The notes beneath the pieces were generated by a model. It worked only from the letters and a program-made list of their open reading frames with translations, was not told where the DNA came from and did not search any database. Below, one piece after another: positions 32,003-41,831 of a stretch of 64,000 bases of DNA (positions within the stretch are counted from its first letter, which is position 1; each line of letters starts with the position of its first letter). This DNA is from JAAURB01 sp049647265. Its GTDB lineage: Bacteria > Cyanobacteriota > Cyanobacteriia > Cyanobacteriales > Microcoleaceae. Location of the stretch: the NCBI GenBank assembly GCA_049647265.1, contig JBARXJ010000071.1, positions 142,039-206,038 on the forward strand. Direction: 5' to 3'. Made by a program: the position numbers and the translations under genes.

Positions 32003-33346
32003 ATGGCTTACGATTATGATTTGTTTGTAATTGGTGCAGGTTCCGGGGGACTTGCCGCTTCCAAACGGGCAGCTTCCTATGGGGCAAAAGTGGCGATCGC
32101 AGAATACGATCTAGTCGGGGGAACTTGTGTCATTCGGGGTTGTGTGCCGAAAAAATTGATGGTATACGCCTCTCGTTTTTCCCATTCCTATGAAGAAGCG
32201 GTTGGGTATGGTTGGAGTCCGGTAGAAACCCATTTTGACTGGCAAAAACTCACCCAGGTTGTGCATCAAGAAGTGACTCGACTCAGCAAACTTCATATTA
32301 GCTTTTTAGAGAAAAATCAGGTAGAACTGATTGAAGGATATGCAAAGTTTGTTGATTCTCATACTGTAGAAATAGGCGACCGTAAAATTACAGCCGATAA
32401 AATTTTAATTGCGGTGGGTGGACATCCGGTGAAAGTTGATGTTCCAGGCGTTGAATATGGCATTACTTCTCGTGATATGTTTCACCTAGAAAAACAACCT
32501 AAGCGGATGGCAATTTGGGGGGGTGGATATATTGCGGTAGAATTTGCCGGAATTATGAATGGTTTAGGTACAGAAGTAACACAAATTATTCGCAAAGACT
32601 TGATTTTAACCGGGTTTGATCCCGATTTGCGGAGCAATGTTCAAGAAGGAATGCAGAAAAAAGGTGTGAAATTTCGCACGAGTAGTAATATCGAAAAAAT
32701 TGAGAAAACGGATGAAGGTTTAAAACTGACTTTAAAAGGAGAAAACGACGAACCTTTAATTGTAGATACTTTACTTTGTGCCACCGGAAGAAAGCCAGAT
32801 TTATCCGGATTAATGTTAGAAAATACGGGAATAGAAACCGAAAACGGAGCGATTAAAATTAGTGCAGATTGTCGTACGACTGAACCGAATATTTTTGCGG
32901 TTGGAGACTGTACAGATCGAGATAATTTAACGCCTGTTGCGCTGGCTGAAGGTCGGGCTTTTGCTGATACAGAATTTGGTTATAAACCGACTTATGTCAG
33001 CCATAAAAATATTGCTACGGCTGTTTTTGCTGACCCTGAAGCTGCTACAGTGGGGATGACAGAAACCGAGGCCAAAGAGAAGTTTGGTGACTCGATTAAA
33101 TGTTATTCTGGCCGCTTTAAACCGCTGTATCATAGTTTAACGGGAGTTGATGAAAAAGTGATGGTTAAACTGATTGTTGAACAAAATACAGACCAAGTTT
33201 TAGGGGCGCACATGGTAGGAAAAGATGCCGCCGAATTAATCCAAGGAATTGCTATTGCCATTAATATGGGTGCTACCAAAAAAGACTTCGATGATACGAT
33301 GGGAGTTCACCCCACCAGTGGCGAAGAATTTGTCACATTGCGTTAA
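32003..33346 (+). CDS. gor: Glutathione-disulfide reductase
   Basis: The 447-residue flavoenzyme reduces oxidised glutathione with NADPH. It opens with the FAD loop VIGAGSGGLAASKRAA, has the redox-active Cys42-Cys47 pair in GGTCVIRGCVPKK, a central nucleotide loop GGGYIAVEFAGIMNGLG, the second FAD motif IFAVGDCTDR and the C-terminal HPTSGEE with the catalytic His and Glu. Sequence and length agree with cyanobacterial glutathione reductase. The ATG follows a short intergenic gap. An inverted repeat follows the stop. It is separate from the stress block at 12-19 kb but fits the same redox theme. Confidence 0.93.
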   Translation: MAYDYDLFVIGAGSGGLAASKRAASYGAKVAIAEYDLVGGTCVIRGCVPKKLMVYASRFSHSYEEAVGYGWSPVETHFDWQKLTQVVHQEVTRLSKLHISFLEKNQVELIEGYAKFVDSHTVEIGDRKITADKILIAVGGHPVKVDVPGVEYGITSRDMFHLEKQPKRMAIWGGGYIAVEFAGIMNGLGTEVTQIIRKDLILTGFDPDLRSNVQEGMQKKGVKFRTSSNIEKIEKTDEGLKLTLKGENDEPLIVDTLLCATGRKPDLSGLMLENTGIETENGAIKISADCRTTEPNIFAVGDCTDRDNLTPVALAEGRAFADTEFGYKPTYVSHKNIATAVFADPEAATVGMTETEAKEKFGDSIKCYSGRFKPLYHSLTGVDEKVMVKLIVEQNTDQVLGAHMVGKDAAELIQGIAIAINMGATKKDFDDTMGVHPTSGEEFVTLR

Positions 33347-33355
33347 TTTAACTTA

Positions 33356-33388
33356 GAAAATATTGTTACTCACACTAGCAATATTTTC
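33356..33388 (+). terminator. Hairpin after gor
   Basis: GAAAATATTG at 33356-33365 and CAATATTTTC at 33379-33388 form a perfect 10-bp stem ten bases after the stop codon. It lacks a long T run, so it may be a weak terminator or an mRNA-stabilising hairpin. Confidence 0.55.
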
Positions 33389-33438
33389 TTATCCCTGTAT
33401 CTTCTTTGTATCGATTCCTCTCTAGATAAACTAAAAAG

Positions 33439-34746
33439 ATGTTTGCTTTTCGCTGGTTGATCCTCAGCCTCACAACAATTATTACGATTGTTTTTCTCAA
33501 CCTTCAACCCTTACCCGTATTTGGACAACAACAAGCTCAAATTGAAGTCGATTTTGCCACACCTGAAACCGGAATTCATTCCATGAGTGGCTTTTTATAT
33601 GGCGCAACCATTGATAACCCACCAGCGAGTGTTATTCAACCTTTACAGCCTAATTTATGGCGGACTTCGTGGTTTAATGCCTATCCTAAATTAACCGGAT
33701 TAAACGCTCAATTTCAACTCCTATTAAGTGATACTTGGGGATATGGAAAAGGCAACCGTCCCTGGCCTTATCAAGATTATCCAGCCTGGGAAGCACGGGT
33801 GAGAAAACTGGCGCAACAGCACAAAGATAAGAACATGATTTGGGATGTTTGGAATGAACCAGATTTAAAAGATCCCTTTTGGAATGGTAGCCGTCAACAG
33901 TTTTTTGAAACCTATAAACGGGCTTATAGAGTATTACGAGAAGAGTTGGGGCCGACTGCCATTATTGGGGGGCCGAGTATTACAAAATATGATAAAGGCT
34001 TTATTACTGCATTCTTAGATTTTTGTCTAAAGAATAATTTAGAAGTGAATTTTTTATCTTGGCATGAACTGAATGACAATGCGATTAGTTCAATTACAGG
34101 ACATATTAATGATGCCAGAAAATCCTATCAACAAAACCAGAAGTATAGCCCTCTTAAAATACAAAAATTATATGTAAATGAAATTATTGGGCCGACTGCT
34201 CAATATCGTCCGGCTGAGATTTTAGGCTATTTATATTATACAGAAAGAGGCAAGGCAGACGGCGCTTGTAAGGCTTGTTGGACACCAAATGCAGGGGGCA
34301 AAAATAACTGTTTTAATGAAAGTTTGGATGGTTTAGTAGAACCTGGAAACGCTTCTCCTCGGGCAGGTTGGTGGGTTTATAAAGCTTATGCCGATGGGTT
34401 TAATTCTCGGGTTATGAGTCGTTCAAATAATCCTCAAGTTGTGGCTTTAGCGAGTCGTTCTGATGGGACAAAACAAGCACAAGTTCTGTTAGGTTATTTT
34501 CAACAAGGGAATTCATCGGGAAAATCTAGCGTTATTTTAACCTTAAAAAACTTACAGCAATTAGGTTTAGGTCAACCGGGACAAGCGTTAACGTTTACAA
34601 TTAAAAGAATCCCGAATTCAGATGAAAAAGTGGTTCAAAAATTGGATATCTTAAGACAAGAGCAAATTGCTGTGAGTAATCAAACCGTTCGCTTAACAAT
34701 TCCGAATATCCGATTACATGAAGCCTATTTACTATCAATTAGTTGA
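33439..34746 (+). CDS. Exported GH39-like glycoside hydrolase
   Basis: The 435-residue protein starts with a signal peptide (residues 1 to about 29, ending VFGQ). The mature part looks like a clan GH-A TIM barrel related to family GH39: MIWDVWNEPD at residues 133-142 provides the acid/base Glu140, and LYVNEIIG at 244-251 the probable nucleophile Glu248. A C-terminal beta-sandwich follows (about 350-435). Family members release xylose, iduronate or other sugars from polysaccharides; the substrate is not known. The following gene starts 22 bp downstream, so they may be co-transcribed. Confidence 0.78.
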   Translation: MFAFRWLILSLTTIITIVFLNLQPLPVFGQQQAQIEVDFATPETGIHSMSGFLYGATIDNPPASVIQPLQPNLWRTSWFNAYPKLTGLNAQFQLLLSDTWGYGKGNRPWPYQDYPAWEARVRKLAQQHKDKNMIWDVWNEPDLKDPFWNGSRQQFFETYKRAYRVLREELGPTAIIGGPSITKYDKGFITAFLDFCLKNNLEVNFLSWHELNDNAISSITGHINDARKSYQQNQKYSPLKIQKLYVNEIIGPTAQYRPAEILGYLYYTERGKADGACKACWTPNAGGKNNCFNESLDGLVEPGNASPRAGWWVYKAYADGFNSRVMSRSNNPQVVALASRSDGTKQAQVLLGYFQQGNSSGKSSVILTLKNLQQLGLGQPGQALTFTIKRIPNSDEKVVQKLDILRQEQIAVSNQTVRLTIPNIRLHEAYLLSIS

Positions 34747-34768
34747 TTATTTTCAGATTTAAATCAGT

Positions 34769-35776
34769 ATGAATACTAAACCTAAATTTAAAACTTTTCA
34801 ATCATTTTATTGGCGCTGGTTAATAGAATCATTATTTTCAGATAAAAAATATGACGGACAATTTCAAAATCCGGGAAGTGAAAAAGTCTTTGATTTTGAT
34901 GATGTTATTCGTGCAGAAAATACGTTAGAAATGATAGCAGAAGAAATCACCTACTATCCCGAAGGAGATTTACGGGAACTCTTTGCTATTTTTATTTCCG
35001 GTTTAGGTCAAGTTGCAGCAGAATCTTCTAAACGCAGTCGTCGCTATGCAGAACGATTAAATACGGGAATTGCGAATTTAAATAATGCTTCTTTTTTGAA
35101 AGAAAAACCCATTTTAAAAACGATTAATCCTTATCTAGATTGGATTGATGCAGGCATTCATCGTTTAGGTTTATTGAATACTCCTGTGATTGACAATACC
35201 GCGATTCTTATTTTAGATGCCATTCAAAAGCAGCAGGTGATTAATTTTTCTGGAGATAGTCATGGTACAATTTTACTCGGACGAGCCCTTCTACGAGCCA
35301 AGCGAAAATATATTAATTCAACGGCTGGATTACTTGACTTTAAACAACGGAAAAAACAGCAGCTAAAATGGGAAGAAGAAAGCCGTAAATTTATTAATAT
35401 TTTTACCTTTGGTAATGGTTATTCACCGTGGGTGAAAGGGCCGAAATATGTGATGGTCTATATTGAAGGCGACCCTTTACCTGAAAAGTTAGGAATAACT
35501 CAAGACAAAACAAATCGTCAAGATATTTTATTCCTAAAATTTCCCCGTTTATTTCCCGAGGGAACTTTTGAGGCTCATAATATGATGTTCACCATTGAAC
35601 TATTGCGCCAAACGTTTCTGAAAAATAACTTAGCTATAGGAGATTTTGTCGGATTATATCATCAACTCAATCAAAATCTGTTAACCGTTGCTACTCCTGC
35701 TGAAATCTCCTGGCCTGATGATATGGAAAAATACGTCTGGAACCCAGAAAGTCTTAATTCTATCTTAAGTCATTAA
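34769..35776 (+). CDS. Hypothetical protein, hydrolase-like elbow
   Basis: The 335-residue protein has no signal peptide. A possible nucleophile elbow of alpha/beta hydrolases is visible as VINFSGDSHGTILLGRALL (GDSHG near residue 164), followed later by FEGDP-like acidic and FEAHNMMF with a His (near residue 272) that could complete a triad. The arrangement suggests a lipase-like or related hydrolase fold, but I do not recognise the family and the assignment is tentative. It lies 22 bp after the GH39-like gene and 109 bp before sppA. Confidence 0.6.
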   Translation: MNTKPKFKTFQSFYWRWLIESLFSDKKYDGQFQNPGSEKVFDFDDVIRAENTLEMIAEEITYYPEGDLRELFAIFISGLGQVAAESSKRSRRYAERLNTGIANLNNASFLKEKPILKTINPYLDWIDAGIHRLGLLNTPVIDNTAILILDAIQKQQVINFSGDSHGTILLGRALLRAKRKYINSTAGLLDFKQRKKQQLKWEEESRKFINIFTFGNGYSPWVKGPKYVMVYIEGDPLPEKLGITQDKTNRQDILFLKFPRLFPEGTFEAHNMMFTIELLRQTFLKNNLAIGDFVGLYHQLNQNLLTVATPAEISWPDDMEKYVWNPESLNSILSH

Positions 35777-35885
35777 GGCTTTAGGTGATTAAATTAGCTA
35801 AAATTAGGGTATTGTGTTCTAACCATCCTTGCATCTGCTGCCGAGTCACATCCTAATTATTCTCTCTTCGTTTAACATTACTATT

Positions 35886-37712
35886 ATGAAAGACTTTCTC
35901 AAATATACCTTTGCCAGTTTACTTGGTAATCTATTAGGACTTGTCCTCATTGTCACAATGGGTGTGGGAGGACTGATTTTTTTAGCGGCTACTGTGGCAA
36001 CAAAAGAGACCGGGCCACAAGTTAAAGATAAGTCGGTACTCGTGTTTGATTTGTCTTTAAATATTACTGATTCTGATCCAGAATATAGCACTGGAGAACT
36101 CTTAGAACAAGCGGTAGCTGAGTCAATTCCGAATCAAATTCAACTCCGCACGTTATTAAATTCCATAGAAGAAGCCAGTGAAGATGACCGTATTGTTGCT
36201 TTATATTTAAAAGGGGGAAATACATCGGCAAGTAATGGTCAAGCGACATTAAAAGAAGTTCGAGAATCCCTGACAAAATTTAAAGAATCCGGTAAACCGA
36301 TTATTGCTTATGATATTGATTGGACAGAACAAGAATACTATTTAAGTTCCGTTGCTGATACGATAGCTGTTCATCCTTTAGGGTCATTAGAAATGAATGG
36401 CTTAAGCGCTCAAGTGATGTTTTTATCCGGTGCTTTCGAGAAGTTTGGGGTAGGGGTTCAAGTCACACGAGTGGGTAAATATAAGTCAGCCGTTGAACCG
36501 TTTTTACGCAAAGAATTAAGTCCAGAAAACCGCGAACAAACCCAACAGTTACTGAGTGATATTTGGGGTGAATATGTTCGCTCAATTAGTCCAAGTCGCG
36601 ATCTCAATCCGGCTCAAATTGGGCAAATTGTGAACAATCAAGGAATTTTAATGGCAGAGGATGCCAAACAGCAAAAGCTGGTGGATCGAGTCGCATATTT
36701 TGATGAATTGGTAACAGATTTTAAGGAATTAACGGAAGAAACAGAGGAGGAAGATAAACTCTTTCGGCAAATGAGTGTGAAGTCTTATGCCAAAACTTCA
36801 GATGTGGTTAAAGCCAGTCAAGGAGATGTTAAAAGCGATAATGAAATTGCGATCATTTATGCAGAAGGCGCTATTGTAGAGGGTCAAGGGGTCAGTGGAC
36901 AAATTGGTGGCGATCGCATTGCCAAACAGTTACGAAAAATTCGGTTTGATGAGGATGTTAAAGCTGTCGTATTACGAGTCAATAGTCCGGGTGGCAGTGC
37001 AACGGCTTCAGAAGTAATTAGTCGAGAAATTGAACTAATTCAAGCAGAAGAAATACCTGTGATTATTTCGATGGGGAATTTAGCGGCTTCTGGGGGGTAT
37101 TGGATTGCGGCAACGGGTGATAAAATATTTGCAGAACCGAATACCATTACCGGATCAATTGGGGTATTTGGGGTCTTGTTTAATGTTCAGGAAATTGCCA
37201 ATGAAAATGGGATTACTTGGGATATTGTTAAAACGGGAAAATTCGCCGATTTAACCACAAGTATTCGCCCTAAAACACCGGAAGAACTTGCTCAAATTCA
37301 GAAGATGGTTGATTTAGTTTATGAGCGGTTTATTACTCGAGTGGCTGAGTCTCGGGATATACCCAAATCAAGGGTGCAAGAAATTGCACAAGGACGAGTT
37401 TGGTCGGGCTTAGACGCTGAAGAAATTGGTTTAGTGGATGAATTAGGCGGCATCGAAGATGCGATTCTGGCTGCGGCGGAGATTGCAGAATTAGAGGAAG
37501 ATTGGAAGTTAGTAGAATATCCAAAAAGCCGCACCCTAGAAGAGCGAATTTTTAAGAGTTTGTCAGAGACAAAAGTGACAGAATCTTTACCCAAACCCGA
37601 TCCCTTAACCCAGGAATTTATCAAGTTACAAAAAGAACTGGCTGCTTTACAAGCGATGAATGATTCTCGTGGAATTTATACCCGTCTCCCGTTTAATTTC
37701 CACATTGAATAA
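35886..37712 (+). CDS. sppA: Signal peptide peptidase SppA, 67K type
   Basis: The 608-residue protein is a long (tandem-domain) SppA that degrades cleaved signal peptides in the membrane; in cyanobacteria SppA1 also takes part in light acclimation. One N-terminal membrane segment (about 8-35) is followed by two ClpP-like S49 domains. The catalytic Lys lies in the first (TRVGKYKSAVEPF) and the nucleophile Ser in the second (MGNLAASGGYWIAA). I chose ATG 35886 (MKDFLKYTFASLLGN); an upstream TTG would add 19 hydrophobic residues and is not needed. It is convergent with the amidohydrolase gene. Confidence 0.92.
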   Translation: MKDFLKYTFASLLGNLLGLVLIVTMGVGGLIFLAATVATKETGPQVKDKSVLVFDLSLNITDSDPEYSTGELLEQAVAESIPNQIQLRTLLNSIEEASEDDRIVALYLKGGNTSASNGQATLKEVRESLTKFKESGKPIIAYDIDWTEQEYYLSSVADTIAVHPLGSLEMNGLSAQVMFLSGAFEKFGVGVQVTRVGKYKSAVEPFLRKELSPENREQTQQLLSDIWGEYVRSISPSRDLNPAQIGQIVNNQGILMAEDAKQQKLVDRVAYFDELVTDFKELTEETEEEDKLFRQMSVKSYAKTSDVVKASQGDVKSDNEIAIIYAEGAIVEGQGVSGQIGGDRIAKQLRKIRFDEDVKAVVLRVNSPGGSATASEVISREIELIQAEEIPVIISMGNLAASGGYWIAATGDKIFAEPNTITGSIGVFGVLFNVQEIANENGITWDIVKTGKFADLTTSIRPKTPEELAQIQKMVDLVYERFITRVAESRDIPKSRVQEIAQGRVWSGLDAEEIGLVDELGGIEDAILAAAEIAELEEDWKLVEYPKSRTLEERIFKSLSETKVTESLPKPDPLTQEFIKLQKELAALQAMNDSRGIYTRLPFNFHIE

Positions 37713-37744
37713 TTGTTATTATGGATGATGATAGTTTGAGTAAA

Positions 37745-37764
37745 GCATCCCAAATTCGGGATGC
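37745..37764. terminator. Bidirectional hairpin between sppA and amidohydrolase
   Basis: GCATCCC (37745-37751) and GGGATGC (37758-37764) form a perfect 7-bp stem with a 6-base loop between two convergent stop codons. T-rich flanks are short, so termination strength is uncertain. Confidence 0.5.
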
Positions 37765-37783
37765 ATTATAGATTAAATCATGT

Positions 37784-39007
37784 CTACACAATTTGTTCTT
37801 TGCTAAATTTCTCAACGCAACGGGCAAACATTTCTACCCCAACACAAAGCACGGTTTCATCAAAATTAAATCGGGGATGATGATGAGGATAGGCTAAATC
37901 TTTTTCAGGATTTGCTGAACCCAGGAAGAAATAACAACCGGGAATTTCTTTGAGGAAAAATGCCATATCTTCTCCTGCCATAGTTTGACATTCCGGTACA
38001 ACTCCAGCAGGGGTTTCAACCACTGTTTCACCCACACTGCGAACTAAATTAGCAATCCGAGGATCATTAATTAAAGCGGGATACAAAGAATAGTAATTCA
38101 GGTCATAACTTGCCCCGTGACTGCGACAAATTCCCGCAATAATATCTTCTATTCGCTGACCGAAAAATCCCTCAAAATTCGGGTTATAATAACGAACAGT
38201 TCCTTCCATTTCAGCAGTATCAGCAATCACATTATGAGTGTGTCCAGCATGAAGCGCCCCAATGGTTACCACGGCTGATTCTAATGGGGAAACATTGCGG
38301 GCAACAATAGTTTGTAAAGTCGTAACAATTTGGCTGGCAACTAATACGGTATCAATGGTAGTTTGAGGAATTGCACCATGTCCTCCTTTGCCTTGAATGG
38401 TACATTCAAATAATTCTACCGCCGCCATTAATGCCCCGCTACGAATACCGAGGGTTCCTAGGGGTAAATAGTTCCATAAATGTAGTCCGATAATGGCATC
38501 GACATCTGGGTTTTTTAAAACCCCCGCCTCTATCATCGGTTTTGCACCGCCGGGGCCTTCTTCTGCGGGTTGAAAAATCAGTTTAACCGTGCCTGCAAAG
38601 GTATGGCGATGGTTGGCTAAATAATAAGCCGTTCCTAATGCCATCGCCGTATGTCCATCATGGCCGCAAGCGTGCATTTTCCCGTCATGTACGGACTTGT
38701 AAGGCACGTCATTTTCTTCTTGAATAGGGAGAGCATCCATATCGGCTCGAATGGCTAGAACCGGCCCTGGTGTGCCGCTATCGATGGTTGCTACAATACC
38801 CGTTTGAGCGACTTCGGCTTGATAATCAATTCCCCAAGCGGTTAATTTCTGGGTGATAAACTCAGCCGTTAACTGTTCTTTAAACCCGAGTTCTGGGTGT
38901 TGATGTAAATGCCGCCGCCAAGTTACCAGTTGAGGTTGTAAATTACGAATCTCTAAACGAATTTGTGAGGTGTTAATAGAATTAACTGTAGGTAAAATAG
39001 AAACCAT
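37784..39007 (-). CDS. M20D amidohydrolase
   Basis: The 407-residue protein is an M20 dizinc hydrolase of the N-acyl-amino-acid/IAA-amino-acid amidohydrolase type. Metal and catalytic residues are seen in HACGHDGHTA (Cys and His), FQPAEEGPGGA (catalytic Glu), LHLWNYLPLG (His) and a C-terminal MAGEDMAFF followed by HHPRFNFDE. A dimerisation domain (about 195-300) is present. The substrate is an N-acyl amino acid or peptide-like amide. It has no signal peptide. It diverges from the urease operon across 140 bp; no functional link is shown, although both release ammonia-bearing products. Confidence 0.92.
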   Translation of the reverse strand: MVSILPTVNSINTSQIRLEIRNLQPQLVTWRRHLHQHPELGFKEQLTAEFITQKLTAWGIDYQAEVAQTGIVATIDSGTPGPVLAIRADMDALPIQEENDVPYKSVHDGKMHACGHDGHTAMALGTAYYLANHRHTFAGTVKLIFQPAEEGPGGAKPMIEAGVLKNPDVDAIIGLHLWNYLPLGTLGIRSGALMAAVELFECTIQGKGGHGAIPQTTIDTVLVASQIVTTLQTIVARNVSPLESAVVTIGALHAGHTHNVIADTAEMEGTVRYYNPNFEGFFGQRIEDIIAGICRSHGASYDLNYYSLYPALINDPRIANLVRSVGETVVETPAGVVPECQTMAGEDMAFFLKEIPGCYFFLGSANPEKDLAYPHHHPRFNFDETVLCVGVEMFARCVEKFSKEQIV

Positions 39008-39149
39008 TTGAAGACAATGTTGATTTTTTTAAGTGTTTCTTTAATCATAACATTATTTTTATAATATCCTCAAAAGGTCACTCTGTTTTTCTATACTTAA
39101 AAATAATTAATAATGATTGGAGTTCATCAATGATAGGAGACAAGAGTTA

Positions 39150-39584
39150 ATGCTCATCTTTACAGAACGTTTATCTAAATCTATAAATACAGTAATTCAT
39201 TTCGATTTAGCTTTAACAGCAGAACAACGAACTCGCAGCCGACAGTCTATTCATTTACCCAATGGTCAACAGATCTATCTGCGATTACCCAGAGGAACTT
39301 TATTAACTGAAGGGGATCTATTAAAAGCAGAACAATCAGATTATATTACTAAAATTATTGCTCAGCCAGAAGCGGTTATCACTGTTATTTCACAGAATGA
39401 TCTTGATTTAATTCGAGCCGCTTATCATTTAGGCAATCGTCATGTCCCCATAGAAATTACATCTAATTATTTAAGGTTTTCTCCCGACCCAGTATTAGAA
39501 TCTATGCTGATTCATTTAGGCTTAGATCTTAAACAAGAAACTGCTCCTTTTTATCCTGAATCAGGCGCTTACCACTCTCATTAA
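39150..39584 (+). CDS. ureE: Urease accessory protein UreE
   Basis: UreE is the nickel chaperone that gives Ni2+ to the UreG/UreF/UreD complex. The 144-residue protein has the N-terminal peptide-binding-like domain (RTRSRQSIHLPNGQQIYLRLPRGTLL) and the C-terminal metallochaperone domain (AYHLGNRHVPIEI, with the conserved His). A His-rich tail is lacking except for YHSH at the end. The ATG at 39150 follows AGGAGA; a TTG 33 bases upstream is unlikely. It begins the urease operon, with 13 bp to ureF. No NtcA-type GTA-N8-TAC site was evident in the 140-bp promoter region. Confidence 0.92.
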   Translation: MLIFTERLSKSINTVIHFDLALTAEQRTRSRQSIHLPNGQQIYLRLPRGTLLTEGDLLKAEQSDYITKIIAQPEAVITVISQNDLDLIRAAYHLGNRHVPIEITSNYLRFSPDPVLESMLIHLGLDLKQETAPFYPESGAYHSH

Positions 39585-39597
39585 TAGGATTATTTGA

Positions 39598-40275
39598 ATG
39601 ATTTTAGAACTTTTACAATTATCCAGTCCAGCCTTACCTTTAGGTGCATATAGTTATTCTGAAGGATTAGAAAATTTAGTAGAACAAGAAATTATTACCA
39701 ATAAAAATACTTTAGAACATTGGTTAACTCAAGAATTAAGTTATGGTGCAATTCGACTGGAAGGTGCAATCATGGTTCGTGCTTATAACAATACTATTCA
39801 GTCAAATTTTACTCAATTAAATGATTGGAATAATTGGCTTAGTGCTGCCCGTGAATCTTCAGAATTACGAGAACAAAGCTGGCAAATGGGAAATAGTTTA
39901 TCTCGACTGTTACTCGAATTAAATCATGTTCAAGAAATCCCTAATTTAAAAAAATGTATTGAAGCAGTGGGGAAACCTTGTAATTATGCAGTTGCGTTTG
40001 GAATGGCTGCTGCAAGTTGGCAAATTGATATAAATTATGCCGTTCTAGGATATCTTCAAAGTTGGGCAAGTAATTTAATCACAGCCGGTATTAAACTGAT
40101 TCCATTAGGACAAACAGCCGGACAAAAAATACTATTAAAATTACATCCAATTATTATAGAATCAACTCAAGAAATATTAGCTTTATCTGATGATAACCTT
40201 GTCAGTTGTAACTGGGGTTTAGGTCTAGCGAGTATGGCGCATGAAACTCAATATACTCGCCTATTTCGTAGTTAA
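39598..40275 (+). CDS. ureF: Urease accessory protein UreF
   Basis: The 225-residue all-helical protein matches UreF, the GTPase-regulating member of the UreDFG activation complex. It has the conserved opening LLQLSSPALPLGAYSYSEGLE, ARESSELREQSWQMG in the middle and LIPLGQTAGQKIL near the end. Length is typical. It lies 13 bp after ureE and 45 bp before ureG in the same operon. Confidence 0.94.
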   Translation: MILELLQLSSPALPLGAYSYSEGLENLVEQEIITNKNTLEHWLTQELSYGAIRLEGAIMVRAYNNTIQSNFTQLNDWNNWLSAARESSELREQSWQMGNSLSRLLLELNHVQEIPNLKKCIEAVGKPCNYAVAFGMAAASWQIDINYAVLGYLQSWASNLITAGIKLIPLGQTAGQKILLKLHPIIIESTQEILALSDDNLVSCNWGLGLASMAHETQYTRLFRS

Positions 40276-40320
40276 GCTTTTTAGGTTAAACTGTAAAATT
40301 ATTCATTGAAACTGATTAAA

Positions 40321-40917
40321 ATGACAAGATTACGAGTTGGGATAGCAGGGCCAGTGGGTTCGGGAAAAACAGCGTTAGTCGATGCTTTATGCAAGCTAAT
40401 GCGAGAAACTTATCAAATTGCGGTGGTTACAAATGATATTTATACACAAGAAGATGCACAGTTTTTAGTCCGTTCTCAAGCCTTAACGGCGGATAGAATT
40501 ATGGGTGTAGAAACAGGGGGATGTCCTCATACAGCCATTCGAGAAGATGCGTCAATTAATTTATCTGCAATTGAAACATTAGAAGAACAGTTTAATCATT
40601 TAGATTTATTGTTTGTAGAGAGTGGTGGAGATAATTTAGCGGCGACTTTTAGCCCAGAATTAGTGGATATTACAATTTATGTGATTGATGTAGCGGCGGG
40701 TGATAAAATTCCTCGTAAAGGTGGCCCTGGAATTACAAAGTCAGATTTATTAGTGATCAATAAAATTGATTTAGCAACCTTTGTGAATGCGGATTTAAAT
40801 GTGATGGAGAGAGACACAAAGAAGATGAGAGGGGATAAACCTTTTGTGTTTACAAATTTGAAAAGTAAACAGGGGTTGGAGGCGGTTCAGTCGTTTATTC
40901 AATCTCATTTAATTTAA
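40321..40917 (+). CDS. ureG: Urease accessory GTPase UreG
   Basis: The 198-residue G3E GTPase powers nickel insertion into urease. The P-loop is GIAGPVGSGKTAL, the CPH metal motif reads GGCPHTAIRED, and ESGGDN and INKIDLA complete the GTPase motifs. The ATG at 40321 (MTRLRVGIAGP) gives the usual N-terminus; a TTG five codons earlier is an alternative. It lies between ureF and ureD, with no His-rich leader. Confidence 0.95.
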   Translation: MTRLRVGIAGPVGSGKTALVDALCKLMRETYQIAVVTNDIYTQEDAQFLVRSQALTADRIMGVETGGCPHTAIREDASINLSAIETLEEQFNHLDLLFVESGGDNLAATFSPELVDITIYVIDVAAGDKIPRKGGPGITKSDLLVINKIDLATFVNADLNVMERDTKKMRGDKPFVFTNLKSKQGLEAVQSFIQSHLI

Positions 40918-40981
40918 TTAAACTACAAAGGATAATTTTAGGTTAATTTTTAATAGATTAAAAGCGAATAACGAAGAAAAA

Positions 40982-41812
40982 ATGACGAATAATTGGGAAG
41001 GGTTGCTAAAATTAAGTTATGAATATAGACAGGATTCTACTCAATTAATTGAAGGGTATAGTAAAGCCCCTTTGAAAATTCAACGGTCTTTTTATCCTGA
41101 AGGTCAAGAGATTTGCCATAGTACTATATTACATACGGCGGGGGGAATTGTGGGAGGCGATCGCCTGAATCAAAATATTCATTTACAGTCTAATTCTCAT
41201 GCTGTGATTACCACTGCGGCGGCAAGTAAAGTTTATCGAAGTAATGGTCAGCAGGCACAACAAAAGATAGAAATTGATGTAGAAGATAATGGATATTGTG
41301 AGTGGATACCTCGAGAAACAATAGTTTTTAATGGCGCAATTTATCGTCAAGATTTACGGGTTAATTTAGCAGAAAATGCAACTTGGTTAGGGTGGGAAAT
41401 TACTCGGTTTGGACGGACGGCTAGAGGTGAACAATTTTTAACCGGAAACTGGCGTTCTTGTACAGAAGTGTGGCAAAATAATCAGCCATTATGGATAGAC
41501 CGTCAGTGGTTACCGGGTGGAGAAACAATAATTAATAGTCCCCACGGTTTAAGGGAAAAACCTATCGTTGGTAGTTTATCTTGGCTAGGAAAACCGATTT
41601 CTAAAGAGATGTTGAAGAAAGTAAGAGGTTTGTCAAATCCACAAGATACTGAGGCAGAAACTGGGGTCACTTTATTGTTGTCCGGTTTATTGTGTCGTTA
41701 TCGGGGAAATTCGACGCAAGAGGTGATAGACTGGTTTACGAAAGTTTGGCAACTTCTACGCCAATATAATGGTAAATCTGTAACGGGTTTGCCGCGAGTT
41801 TGGAAGATTTAA
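40982..41812 (+). CDS. ureD: Urease accessory protein UreD
   Basis: The 276-residue protein matches UreD (UreH), the scaffold that binds apo-urease and recruits UreF and UreG. Conserved blocks are QRSFYPEG, HTAGGIVGGDRL, TTAAASKVYRS, WIPRETIVFNGA and GRTARGE. Length is normal. It starts at an ATG 64 bp after ureG and ends 19 bp before ureA. Confidence 0.94.
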   Translation: MTNNWEGLLKLSYEYRQDSTQLIEGYSKAPLKIQRSFYPEGQEICHSTILHTAGGIVGGDRLNQNIHLQSNSHAVITTAAASKVYRSNGQQAQQKIEIDVEDNGYCEWIPRETIVFNGAIYRQDLRVNLAENATWLGWEITRFGRTARGEQFLTGNWRSCTEVWQNNQPLWIDRQWLPGGETIINSPHGLREKPIVGSLSWLGKPISKEMLKKVRGLSNPQDTEAETGVTLLLSGLLCRYRGNSTQEVIDWFTKVWQLLRQYNGKSVTGLPRVWKI

Positions 41813-41831
41813 TCAAGGTGTTCACAGAGAA

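Noticed and set aside
39008..39149. NtcA site before the urease operon
   Set aside because: Urease is often nitrogen-controlled, so I looked for GTA-N8-TAC in this region but found no convincing match.
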